Source: Legionella_A sp963772805 (lineage in GTDB: Bacteria; Pseudomonadota; Gammaproteobacteria; Legionellales; Legionellaceae). Taken from it: DNA of 64,000 nt. This document shows positions 34,588-42,453 of the stretch, piece by piece (position 1 is the stretch's first letter; each line of letters opens with the position of its first letter). The position numbers and the translations under genes are program-made. The stretch covers positions 186,001 to 250,000 of the forward strand of contig CAVYYU010000002.1 of the NCBI GenBank assembly GCA_963772805.1, written 5' to 3'. The notes under the pieces were generated by a model. It ran no database searches, was not told the origin of the DNA, and saw nothing but the letters and a program-made list of their open reading frames with translations.

Positions 34588-35556
34588 ATGAACATTGATC
34601 ATTTACGAGCATTAGTGAATGATGACTTCGAAGCAGTTAATGATTTAATTATTGAAAAAATTAAATCACCCGTGCGTATTCTCGATGATGTAGCAAATTA
34701 TGTAATTCAAGGTGGAGGTAAACGTTTACGACCCTTGTTAGTCCTGCTAGCAAGCCGCGCTTGCCAGTATGAAGGCAAAGATCACATCAAGCTCGCAGTA
34801 ATGATTGAATTTTTTCATACAGCGACACTATTACACGACGATGTTATCGATGATTCAACTCTACGACGCGGTCGAGAAACGGCCAATCTAATATGGGGCA
34901 ATAAAGCGAGTATTTTGGTTGGTGATTATTTGTTCACAAAATATTTAGAGCTTATGGTTGATGTGGGTAACATTGATATCATCCAACTTCTTATCCGTAT
35001 TGCACCTCAAATGGGTTGTGGTGAAATCCAAGAATTTTCAAATCGAAATAATATGGACCTGTCTATTGAAGAGTATTTTGATGTCATTCAAGCAAAAACG
35101 TCTCTTTTATTTGCCGCATCCTCTAATGTTGGAGCCCTAATAAGCAAATTAGGTTATCCAATACAGCAGAGCTTATACGCCTATGGATTACATTTTGGAA
35201 ATGCATTTCAATTGGTTGATGACATACTTGATTATACATCAGATGCTGAAACCATCGGTAAAAATATAGGTGGTGATTTGGTCGAGGGAAAAGTCACCCT
35301 TCCTTTACTGTACGCTATAAAAAATGGTACTAAAAAGCAACAATTACAGATTAAAGAAAGCCTGGAACAGGGGACTCTTGATTATCTACCAGATATATTA
35401 AAGGCTATGACAGAGACCAACGCTATTGAGCAGACCCGCACTATTGCAAATGCACAGACAGAGTTGGCTATTTCTTCATTACAAATTCTTCCAAATTCAA
35501 TATATAAAGATGCTCTTATAGAGCTCTCCCAGTATGCAACCAATCGTAGTCATTGA
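34588..35556 (+). CDS. ispB: Polyprenyl diphosphate synthase, octaprenyl type
   Basis: 322-residue trans-prenyltransferase that extends farnesyl diphosphate with isopentenyl units, giving the ubiquinone side chain. Landmarks are GGGKRLRPLLVLLASRA, the first aspartate-rich motif in ATLLHDDVIDDSTLRRGRET, and the second in AFQLVDDILDYTSDAETIGK. Small residues before the first motif fit a long-chain product. The gene is AT-rich compared with flanking housekeeping genes and is not beside rplU-rpmA, the frequent gammaproteobacterial setting. A second, locally acquired synthase is therefore possible. Ubiquinone genes ubiH, ubiI and ubiX occur elsewhere in the window. Confidence 0.85.
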   Translation: MNIDHLRALVNDDFEAVNDLIIEKIKSPVRILDDVANYVIQGGGKRLRPLLVLLASRACQYEGKDHIKLAVMIEFFHTATLLHDDVIDDSTLRRGRETANLIWGNKASILVGDYLFTKYLELMVDVGNIDIIQLLIRIAPQMGCGEIQEFSNRNNMDLSIEEYFDVIQAKTSLLFAASSNVGALISKLGYPIQQSLYAYGLHFGNAFQLVDDILDYTSDAETIGKNIGGDLVEGKVTLPLLYAIKNGTKKQQLQIKESLEQGTLDYLPDILKAMTETNAIEQTRTIANAQTELAISSLQILPNSIYKDALIELSQYATNRSH

Positions 35557-35694
35557 TTTATGACAAGACTGAGTTATTATCTTGTATAAAATAATGCCGC
35601 ATGTGGTCATGTTTCAAACGTCTTGACGTTATTTTCCATGGTAGGATAGTAAGCGTTTGTTACTACCCTAATTCGTTAATATAAGGAGAACCAA

Positions 35695-35955
35695 ATGAAA
35701 TTTGTAAAAATCAACCCAGTTGCAATAGGTATAACTTTAGGCGTTTTATTGGGCTTAAGTCTTTTTAGCCTTGGAATGTTGACTCATACCCTTGTATCTG
35801 GAGTACCCATTTATGTCGCAATAGGATCGCTGTATTTGACTTACAATACATCGTTTTTAAGTGCTTTGGTTTTTTGTGGCATGGGTTTAATTAGTGGCTT
35901 TGTTGTCGGATATATTTTTGCTAGTTTATATAATTTGTTATCTGAGCGAGTCTAG
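35695..35955 (+). CDS. Small two-helix membrane protein (phage-holin-like family)
   Basis: 86 residues, mostly two TM helices (about residues 9-35 and 55-78) with a short loop. The GLISGFVVGYIFASLYNLL ending resembles small bacterial proteins annotated as bacteriophage holin family, but nothing phage-like is nearby, so a lytic role is not implied. A good AAGGAG site precedes ATG 35695. The 5' region contains a 10-base stem hairpin (35643-35669). It lies between the prenyl synthase and the fusion protein on the same strand and shares their AT-rich composition. Confidence 0.6.
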   Translation: MKFVKINPVAIGITLGVLLGLSLFSLGMLTHTLVSGVPIYVAIGSLYLTYNTSFLSALVFCGMGLISGFVVGYIFASLYNLLSERV

Positions 35956-36049
35956 TAAATGACATTTATGCCTCAATTTAACTTTCTTATTATGGTGAGG
36001 TCGCCTGAAAAATTGAGCCCTATTTTTTCTATATTAAAAGGGATTTATC

Positions 36050-38140
36050 ATGAAAGAGCTTGAAGCGATGCTAAAACCCTTGTGGGGAACTGAAAAATGG
36101 ATTTTAGAAGGTTGGAATAAAATAAACGCTGATGAAAAGAAAATTATACAAGCTCGAGTTGAGCACTTATTTAAGGATGGCCTTCCTTTTGAAGTAAATC
36201 ACGATAAATTATTGTACATCTATGCTTTTTCTTTGATGGCACAATTGGAAATTTTAGGTATTCAACTACCAATGCGCTTTGAAGATAAAATGCTAAAGCC
36301 CAAGTTTAAGGAACAGATGCGCGCGCAGCTGACGGATGAAATTTTTCATGCCATAGTGTTCTCTAAAATAGTATTTATGTTATGTAAACCATATGGCTTT
36401 CCTCCTGCTTCTAACGAACATATTGAGAAGATCTGTAACTTTGTTCGCTCACAAGATTGTGTCAAAATAGGCATGGTTGTCATTAATTTAGTATGTGAAG
36501 GCCTGGTTGAAGAAGTTTTTACAATATTTTATAAAAATAATATTGCTCCCAATCTTTTTAAAATTATACTGGACGATGAACATCGACATGTTTCCGAAGC
36601 AGATTTGTACGGTGAAATTGGTTTGCCTGATCGCGATCTCTTGGTCGATACACTGCAAGAATTAGAAGAGATTATTATTTCATGTTTTTCTTTGGAACCT
36701 AAATATTCGATTGCTGTCAGCTCATTATTAGGTCCACATGCAACCGCATCTTTTCTTTCAGCACTGCATGAAAAACATACTCGCCAACTAAAAAAAATTA
36801 ACATGGTCCCCAGTGAAAAATGGGATATTTTTTTTCAATTAATCCCTGCCATATATTTAAAACCCTATTCTGAGGAATTGGTTTGCGAAGCCAACAATGA
36901 ACTATATGAAATTGAAATGACTCCCATTAGAAAAATCTTGATGACACAAATGAATAGTCCGGGAGACCCAAGTATGGTTGGTCAATTCAACATTGATGTA
37001 AGTGCTTTGAAATTTTTTGAGAAAAAATATCCCAATGAAACATTAACAACATTAATGATGCAAACTGTTAGTAATGCTTTGAGCACCCAGCCTTCTTTTC
37101 GTAATTTTTTAAGTTACACAAAATTGTATCAAAGCCGAGGTGCTTATGTGTCGATAATAGAGAAACTGCCTGGGTGCGGCGATCATATTGGTACCATCTA
37201 CTTTAAAGATTGTCACGAAATCACGAATAGTGAGCTATCAAAAAGAATAAAGAGGGCAAAACACATTATGGTGTATTGCTACAAAAAACGTGAGGAAGTT
37301 GAAAAAGAACACCCCCATCTTAAAAGCCAATTAGATGCGATGCTCTATGATATAGCACACGATAATCTATATCCTTATCCAGTTCCTGGAAATTATAGTA
37401 TTCATTTGAGTAATATTGGATCATATGGTTACACGCAAGCAATATCACCGCTATTAAAACAAAGCAAAATGCACATTTTATTACTTGCTATAGAGCGAAA
37501 ACCCGTCTGGTGCAATAACGATCAATCTTTTCAGGCAAAAGATTTGTTGCCTGTTTCCTTAAGTGCTGACAGCCGGATTTTTGGCGGTCTTTTACCTATT
37601 CCGAACCTACTGAATAATGCTTTTCAAACAACATTTCAAAAAATGAAAGAACAACTTAATGAACCCTTAATAAACAACGTATCACCTGAAATAAATAATT
37701 ATAAGGAAAGGGTAGATAAAATTTCCGATGATTTTTTATCAAAAACAACGGTATTTAGTCGTAAAAAATTGCTGAATCATTTGATTAATAAAGGAAAAGA
37801 TGGGACGTTAAATAAAGCATGCGATATTTTAGGCGGCGATTTGGAACAAACGCTATCTGAACCGTCTGATTATAAGGATATTGCGGATAAAGTTTTGCTT
37901 GATTATCTAGAGTTCGATGCGGAAGTTGCGGAAAAAAATGAAAACCTTACCAAAAGGGTTAATAAAATGTTGTCGGAAGATTTGGAGTTAGGATACCGCA
38001 TGTTAACAAATTTACAAACTGTATGGCTAGATTATGTGGATATCGAAAATTTATTTAATGCGGCTAATGAAAAAATTGCTCACTCACGACTTCTTAAATT
38101 ATCAAAATTTATACCAACTATTGGGGTGTGCACAACGTGA
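36050..38140 (+). CDS. Ferritin-like diiron domain fused to a 2-oxoacid dehydrogenase acyltransferase-like domain
   Basis: 696 residues, AT-rich. Residues about 50-190 are helical with a ferritin-like diiron ligand pattern: E67, E97xxH100 (DEIFH), E150 (CEGLVEE) and E177xxH180 (DDEHRH). Residues about 290-530 follow the E2/chloramphenicol acetyltransferase fold: IRKILMTQMNSPGDPSMVG, FNIDVSALKFFEKKYP, TLMMQTVSNALSTQPSFRNF, HLSNIGSYGYTQAISPLL. The usual DHRxxDG catalytic motif is here DSRIFGG (507-513), losing the catalytic His. The last 165 residues are charged helices. I know no described protein with this order. It follows a prenyl synthase and a small membrane protein; a role in quinone, lipid or polyketide-like chemistry is inference. 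Confidence 0.7.
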   Translation: MKELEAMLKPLWGTEKWILEGWNKINADEKKIIQARVEHLFKDGLPFEVNHDKLLYIYAFSLMAQLEILGIQLPMRFEDKMLKPKFKEQMRAQLTDEIFHAIVFSKIVFMLCKPYGFPPASNEHIEKICNFVRSQDCVKIGMVVINLVCEGLVEEVFTIFYKNNIAPNLFKIILDDEHRHVSEADLYGEIGLPDRDLLVDTLQELEEIIISCFSLEPKYSIAVSSLLGPHATASFLSALHEKHTRQLKKINMVPSEKWDIFFQLIPAIYLKPYSEELVCEANNELYEIEMTPIRKILMTQMNSPGDPSMVGQFNIDVSALKFFEKKYPNETLTTLMMQTVSNALSTQPSFRNFLSYTKLYQSRGAYVSIIEKLPGCGDHIGTIYFKDCHEITNSELSKRIKRAKHIMVYCYKKREEVEKEHPHLKSQLDAMLYDIAHDNLYPYPVPGNYSIHLSNIGSYGYTQAISPLLKQSKMHILLLAIERKPVWCNNDQSFQAKDLLPVSLSADSRIFGGLLPIPNLLNNAFQTTFQKMKEQLNEPLINNVSPEINNYKERVDKISDDFLSKTTVFSRKKLLNHLINKGKDGTLNKACDILGGDLEQTLSEPSDYKDIADKVLLDYLEFDAEVAEKNENLTKRVNKMLSEDLELGYRMLTNLQTVWLDYVDIENLFNAANEKIAHSRLLKLSKFIPTIGVCTT

Positions 38141-38288
38141 CGTGGTCTAACGGATTTGGACCTCCAGGCTAACGCTATTAATAACTCATAAAATAACGGG
38201 TTATAGCTTAATTACACAGTGGTCGTTTTGTCGATAAAATGCACATGTAAAGCAAGTTGCACCGACGGCGAGCCACTTGCTCCCTAAG

Positions 38289-39239
38289 CTATAGAAAACC
38301 GTGCTCTTTCATCCACTCATCGTTGGCATGTTTTGACATGTAATTGCGAATTGAATCGGGGAAAATAACCAGGCATTTTTGTCCTGGTTTCAAGCTTTTT
38401 GCAGCTTGTAATGCCGCCCACATCGCTGAACCGCTTGAGCCTCCGACCAGTAAACCTTCTTCACGAATCAAACGCCTTGCCATGTGAAACGAGTCGGCAT
38501 CGTTGGTTTTTACATAGCTATCAATCAAGCTGTTATCGAGTACTTCGGGGAAAAAATCATAGCCTATGCCTTCAACATGATAAGGTTTGATTTCATGGCC
38601 GCCACCGAGAATGGAGCCAATTGGGTCAACACCGATAATTTGTATGGCCGGATTATGCTCTTTTAATCGTCGTGAAATACCGGTAATTGTGCCACCTGTA
38701 CCGACGCCTGCAACCACCATGTGCAAATCATCACCAAAATCATCAATAATTTCTTGGGCAGTACCGTGATAGTGCGCATTAGGATTATCAGGATTGGCAT
38801 ATTGATCCAGAATGTGCGAATGGGGTGTTTCTTGTTGTAATTTTTTGGCCAGCGAAATATGGCTGTCCGGATCGCTCGATGCGGCTTCGGAGCGGGTGCG
38901 GTAAATGATGGCGCCTAATCGCTCAAGAACAACTTGTTTTTCAAGGCTCATTTTATTGGGCATAGTGATTACGACCTTGTAGCCCATAACTGCACCTGCA
39001 AGAGCAATACCAATTCCCGTATTACCGGAAGTAGGCTCAATTAAGGTATCGCCTGGTTTTATACGCCCATCCCGTTCGGCATTTTTTACCATTTCATAGC
39101 CAATCCGGTCTTTAATAGAGCCACCGGGATTGAAAAATTCGCATTTACCATATAATTCGCAGGGAAGTTCTACGCCTATGCGATTTATTTTTACTACTGG
39201 AGTTCGTCCTATGGTGGCAAGAATATTCTCATAAATCAT
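38289..39239 (-). CDS. Cystathionine beta-synthase-type PLP enzyme
   Basis: 316 residues from ATG 39239 (MIYENILATIGRTPV), with AAGGA six bases upstream; the longer upstream frame is hydrophobic and unlikely. A fold-type II PLP enzyme: the PLP Lys is in FNPGGSIKDRIGYEM, with EPTSGNTGIGIALAG and the phosphate loop VAGVGTGGTITGISRRL. The C-terminal PDSIRNYMSKHANDEWM block is typical of cystathionine beta-synthase rather than CysK/CysM. It lacks the C-terminal CBS regulatory domains, as in many bacteria. It would condense serine and homocysteine. No cystathionine gamma-lyase gene is adjacent. Confidence 0.85.
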   Translation of the reverse strand: MIYENILATIGRTPVVKINRIGVELPCELYGKCEFFNPGGSIKDRIGYEMVKNAERDGRIKPGDTLIEPTSGNTGIGIALAGAVMGYKVVITMPNKMSLEKQVVLERLGAIIYRTRSEAASSDPDSHISLAKKLQQETPHSHILDQYANPDNPNAHYHGTAQEIIDDFGDDLHMVVAGVGTGGTITGISRRLKEHNPAIQIIGVDPIGSILGGGHEIKPYHVEGIGYDFFPEVLDNSLIDSYVKTNDADSFHMARRLIREEGLLVGGSSGSAMWAALQAAKSLKPGQKCLVIFPDSIRNYMSKHANDEWMKEHGFL

Positions 39240-39466
39240 AACAATCCTTATCGTGATGCTATATAAAATTATACTCATATTTATCATGATACCAAATTTA
39301 AATAGCAAATAAATTTAAGGAATACCTTCAAACAAAATGTTCCTTTCTCTGGCGGGAAGCGCGTCCAACAAGGTGGATAGCAGGTATTAAAATATTCTTT
39401 AACAATTTTGGATAAAATCTATCGAAGACGCTAGAATGATTGCTGAATAAACTGCCGAGAGAACAA

Positions 39467-40123
39467 ATGAGTGAGTTGAAAGCTAACGTGGCGAAGGCCG
39501 CATTGGCATATATTGATGATAATATGATCGTTGGCGTAGGCACCGGTTCCACCGTTAACTATTTTATCGATGCGCTGGCAACCATTAAACATCGTATTGA
39601 TGCCTGCGTCGCCAGTTCCAAAGTGACAGAATCACGCTTGCGTGCACTAGGTCTCCCGGTGATTGATCTGAATGTTGCTGATGAGGTGGCAATTTATATT
39701 GATGGTGCTGACGAAGTTAACTCGCGTTGTGAAATGATCAAAGGCGGCGGTGGTGCGCTGACCCGCGAAAAAATTATAGCAACTGTTGCCCGCAAATTTA
39801 TATGCATTGTCGATGAAAAAAAACTGGTGCACAACTTGGGTGCGTTTCCGATCGCCATAGAGGTGCTTCCCATGGCACGCAGTTTGGCTGCCCGCGAGCT
39901 GGTGCACCTCGGCGGCAACCCACAGTATCGGGAAGGATTTATTACCGATAATGGCAACATTATTCTCGATGTGTTTGGTTTTAATTTGGATGCACCAAAA
40001 TCTTTGGAAGATGCGATTAACATCATACCGGGTGTTGTCGAAAATGGTTTGTTTGCAAAGCGTATGGCGGATGTTGTCTTGGTTGCAAGTGGTAATAAGG
40101 TGGATAAGATAGATAGGCAATAA
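39467..40123 (+). CDS. rpiA: Ribose-5-phosphate isomerase A
   Basis: 218-residue RpiA that interconverts ribose-5-phosphate and ribulose-5-phosphate in the pentose phosphate pathway. The start is ATG 39467 (MSELKANVAKAALAYIDD), with GAGAG upstream; the frame open before it is not conserved. Motifs are VGVGTGSTVNYFIDAL, YIDGADEVNSRCEMIKGGGG with the catalytic Asp, and the Lys of LTREKIIATVARKFICIVDE. Single gene divergent from cbs. Confidence 0.95.
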   Translation: MSELKANVAKAALAYIDDNMIVGVGTGSTVNYFIDALATIKHRIDACVASSKVTESRLRALGLPVIDLNVADEVAIYIDGADEVNSRCEMIKGGGGALTREKIIATVARKFICIVDEKKLVHNLGAFPIAIEVLPMARSLAARELVHLGGNPQYREGFITDNGNIILDVFGFNLDAPKSLEDAINIIPGVVENGLFAKRMADVVLVASGNKVDKIDRQ

Positions 40124-40188
40124 GCATTTTTTGTAAAAAATTCATTGAATTTCAGGACTCATGTCATTTCATGTTAGGGGAGTAAAAA

Positions 40189-40779
40189 ATGCCAATAACT
40201 ACGATTATAGTTATGCCAAAACCAGCCTATGATATGCCTCCACCAAGAACGCTTAGGACTATTTTTAAAAAACATATCGAGGAAAAAACAGTAGAATACC
40301 CTCTTTACGCTCAATTTTGTGAAAGAAATACTAGAAGGGATATTTTTGAACCATTCTGTATTGGTGGGGCGTTAATTTTTTCCGTGATTGATGCCGATCT
40401 TGCAAATCCCAATGAAGAAGCAGCTGAAATATTTAGAGATATCTTTAATCATGAGTCATTCCGGGACTTTGATCAGTATCCGGAATTATTATCGGAAATA
40501 AGAATGGCAGCACAACATGGATATGCTTTATTTGGGAGGCATGGTAACCAAGATTTAAATGTAACTTCTTCTTCCTTGCCAGCTTATCAAGAAAAAAAAA
40601 TATCCGTGTCTAGTCAAAGCCATGTAAGCAATCGAATTGGCTTTTTCGCATCCACGCCAAGACTAACTACAATACCCGCTCTGGTGGAGCAAATACAGCG
40701 TGAGAAAAGGCATGAGAATAAAAAGTTAGTTAATGACGTTGCTAACGAGGAAAATCACAACTGTTGTTTAATTAGCTAA
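40189..40779 (+). CDS. Unknown protein ending in a CaaX prenylation motif (putative effector)
   Basis: 196 residues with an AGGGGAG site ahead of ATG 40189. The body is soluble and mixed helical (residues about 20-125), with no domain I can name. It is followed by a Ser-rich linker and a charged helix (VEQIQREKRHENKKLVND). The last residues are NCCLIS: a C-terminal CaaX box (Cys-Leu-Ile-Ser) preceded by another Cys. Bacteria lack protein prenyltransferases, while several Legionella effectors use host farnesyl- or geranylgeranyl-transferase through such boxes. The function therefore points to delivery into a eukaryotic host, but this is inferred from five residues. Monocistronic, lower GC than rpiA. 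Confidence 0.65.
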   Translation: MPITTIIVMPKPAYDMPPPRTLRTIFKKHIEEKTVEYPLYAQFCERNTRRDIFEPFCIGGALIFSVIDADLANPNEEAAEIFRDIFNHESFRDFDQYPELLSEIRMAAQHGYALFGRHGNQDLNVTSSSLPAYQEKKISVSSQSHVSNRIGFFASTPRLTTIPALVEQIQREKRHENKKLVNDVANEENHNCCLIS

Positions 40780-41045
40780 CTTATTTGTTAATCAGTGTTA
40801 TATGTAGACCCTGCTTCAACGCTTTAAACTGAGCCCCTATAACTCAGTAATTATCCGCTAATAATCAGTGTGTTGCTGATTTCCGGAGTTAACTCTGGAC
40901 GCTGTTTTATTCTAAAAAATGGGTGTTTCTGTATGCTGATTAACACATCATCACCGAACCAGTGCTAATATTCAGCCAATTAGATGGCTTCAACCATCCC
41001 AAAAGTGAGTTGTATGGGCTTTATCTGCACACCATCTCTTCATCA

Positions 41046-41450
41046 TCACCAGAACCACGTTTTCTGAAGCGGCTTGATTGCTAATATGATTATTATGATT
41101 AAATAAATCCACCAGTCACCGCGAATAAGAATCGGGAGCAATATAGCAAGCATGCAGGCAATAAAAAAGACAGTTAGAAATAACAATACTTGCAGTGCAG
41201 GAGTATTAGATTTTATGCAGGATTGTAGTTTAGATTTTAGATTGATACCCGTTTGTGAAAATAGATGAACGATTAGGGGAAAGGCGCTTAAGAACGTGAG
41301 AATTAAATAAAACCACCAATCTATCTTGGTTAACTTAGTATAAAACGATATAACTAATAAACTCACAATTAAGTAAACCATCATTACCAAAAAATATTCT
41401 ATTAAGTTAAATCGACGAAGTTTATCTGAAAAAAAAGTTTCTGCCGTCAT
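41046..41450 (-). CDS. Small four-helix membrane protein of unknown function
   Basis: 134 residues from ATG 41450 (MTAETFFSDKLRRF), with GGTGA six bases upstream. Four TM helices are predicted: about residues 18-38, 44-64, 88-107 and 111-128. Two WWFYL/WWIYL repeats (IDWWFYLILTFL and GDWWIYLIIIII) start the second and fourth helices, hinting at an internal duplication of a two-helix unit. No family recognised. It stands alone between AT-rich gaps. Confidence 0.6.
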   Translation of the reverse strand: MTAETFFSDKLRRFNLIEYFLVMMVYLIVSLLVISFYTKLTKIDWWFYLILTFLSAFPLIVHLFSQTGINLKSKLQSCIKSNTPALQVLLFLTVFFIACMLAILLPILIRGDWWIYLIIIIILAIKPLQKTWFW

Positions 41451-41926
41451 GATATTCACCAAGGTGGTTGTTTATAAGAATTATAGACTATTAGCTTAAA
41501 GTTGAGCGGTCATGATGACGTCTATGAAGGCTGGCACTTGTCTGTTGAATTTGAATCCGAGTCTTTTCGCTCGCAGATGATAGCAAAGATGCCTTTTAGC
41601 ATCAGTACCGTTTTATCCTAAATCACGAGAACGTTGTCTATACGTGGATTTCTCTATTTCCCTCTCCCTAACCCTCTCCGCGCGAAGGACCTTATCATAC
41701 TATTCAAATACCTAGCGAGAGAGGGGGAGCAGATCGAAGTATACTGAAAAATAGGTGCTTAGATTACAGTTTAGATAACTGCAAAAAACGTTAGGGACGT
41801 AGCCTAATTATTCAATGTGATTCTTTAATTAATTGTGCCAAGAACTTTCAAGCTACTACCAACCCTTTTTCTTAATCTTCCCTTAAGGTTCAGCCGATAT
41901 ACTGCCAACTATTGACATAGGGGGCA
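41451..41926. repeat. Non-coding gap with a degenerate CCCTCTCC palindrome
   Basis: No gene is seen in these 476 bases. At 41660-41725 CCCTCTCCCTAACCCTCTCC is followed by GAGAGGG, a decayed form of the GC-rich dispersed palindrome that often reads ccctctccctaaccctctcc in proteobacteria. The rest is AT-rich. Confidence 0.4.
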
Positions 41927-41929
41927 GTG

Positions 41930-42430
41930 ATGCGAGTGTTAATTGTCGAAGATAATGCGTTTAACGCATTTTGTTTAAGCCGTTTATTTGAAACGACGTA
42001 TTCTCCAGTGCGCGTGACGGTGGTCAATAATAGCGCGGCCGCAATGAACCAAATTGAAAGGAACAAGCCGGCACTGGTTATCATGGATGGCGATCTTGGC
42101 GCGTGCGTTCCATATTGCAATGGCCCTGTTTTGACCGATATTTTGTGGCAAAAATATCCTGATCTTCCTGTTGTTGCCTGGACGGATTGTGATGCTATGC
42201 GCTCAGCATTCGCTGCGGTTTTCAAACGACATGATAAACATTTCAATGAGTTTAATAATTGGTCCAAATCTGTCGGTGTGGGTCAAATTCAACGATCGTT
42301 AGTTTATTTTGACGAAGATTTTGCTCAGTCTACAGCTACAAAATCAAACAGATATGTCACCTCTGCACATAAGCATCCATTGAGCTTTCCTTCGCAGTTT
42401 GCGGAAGATTGTGTCCGACAGAACGGATGA
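41930..42430 (+). CDS. Stand-alone response-regulator receiver domain protein
   Basis: 166 residues; ATG 41930 with AGGGGG five bases upstream is preferred over the adjacent GTG. The receiver fold starts MRVLIVEDNAFNAF (acidic pair), with the phosphoacceptor Asp in LVIMDGDLGA at about residue 52 and the switch Thr in VVAWTDCD. A clear Lys is not in the usual position (KRHDKHF is the nearest). The last 50 residues are polar and are not an output domain. No histidine kinase is nearby. It is either an adaptor or a degenerate regulator; convergent with polA. Confidence 0.7.
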   Translation: MRVLIVEDNAFNAFCLSRLFETTYSPVRVTVVNNSAAAMNQIERNKPALVIMDGDLGACVPYCNGPVLTDILWQKYPDLPVVAWTDCDAMRSAFAAVFKRHDKHFNEFNNWSKSVGVGQIQRSLVYFDEDFAQSTATKSNRYVTSAHKHPLSFPSQFAEDCVRQNG

Positions 42431-42453
42431 GGGGTAATCATTTAATTTGAATT

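Noticed and set aside
35695..35955. Prophage remnant suggested by the holin-like protein
   Set aside because: No integrase, capsid, tail or lysis genes nearby; the family name is only an annotation label for a small two-helix protein.
39647..40120. 157-residue ORF antisense to rpiA
   Set aside because: Fully contained in rpiA, whose motifs are all present; composition is that of a reverse-strand shadow.
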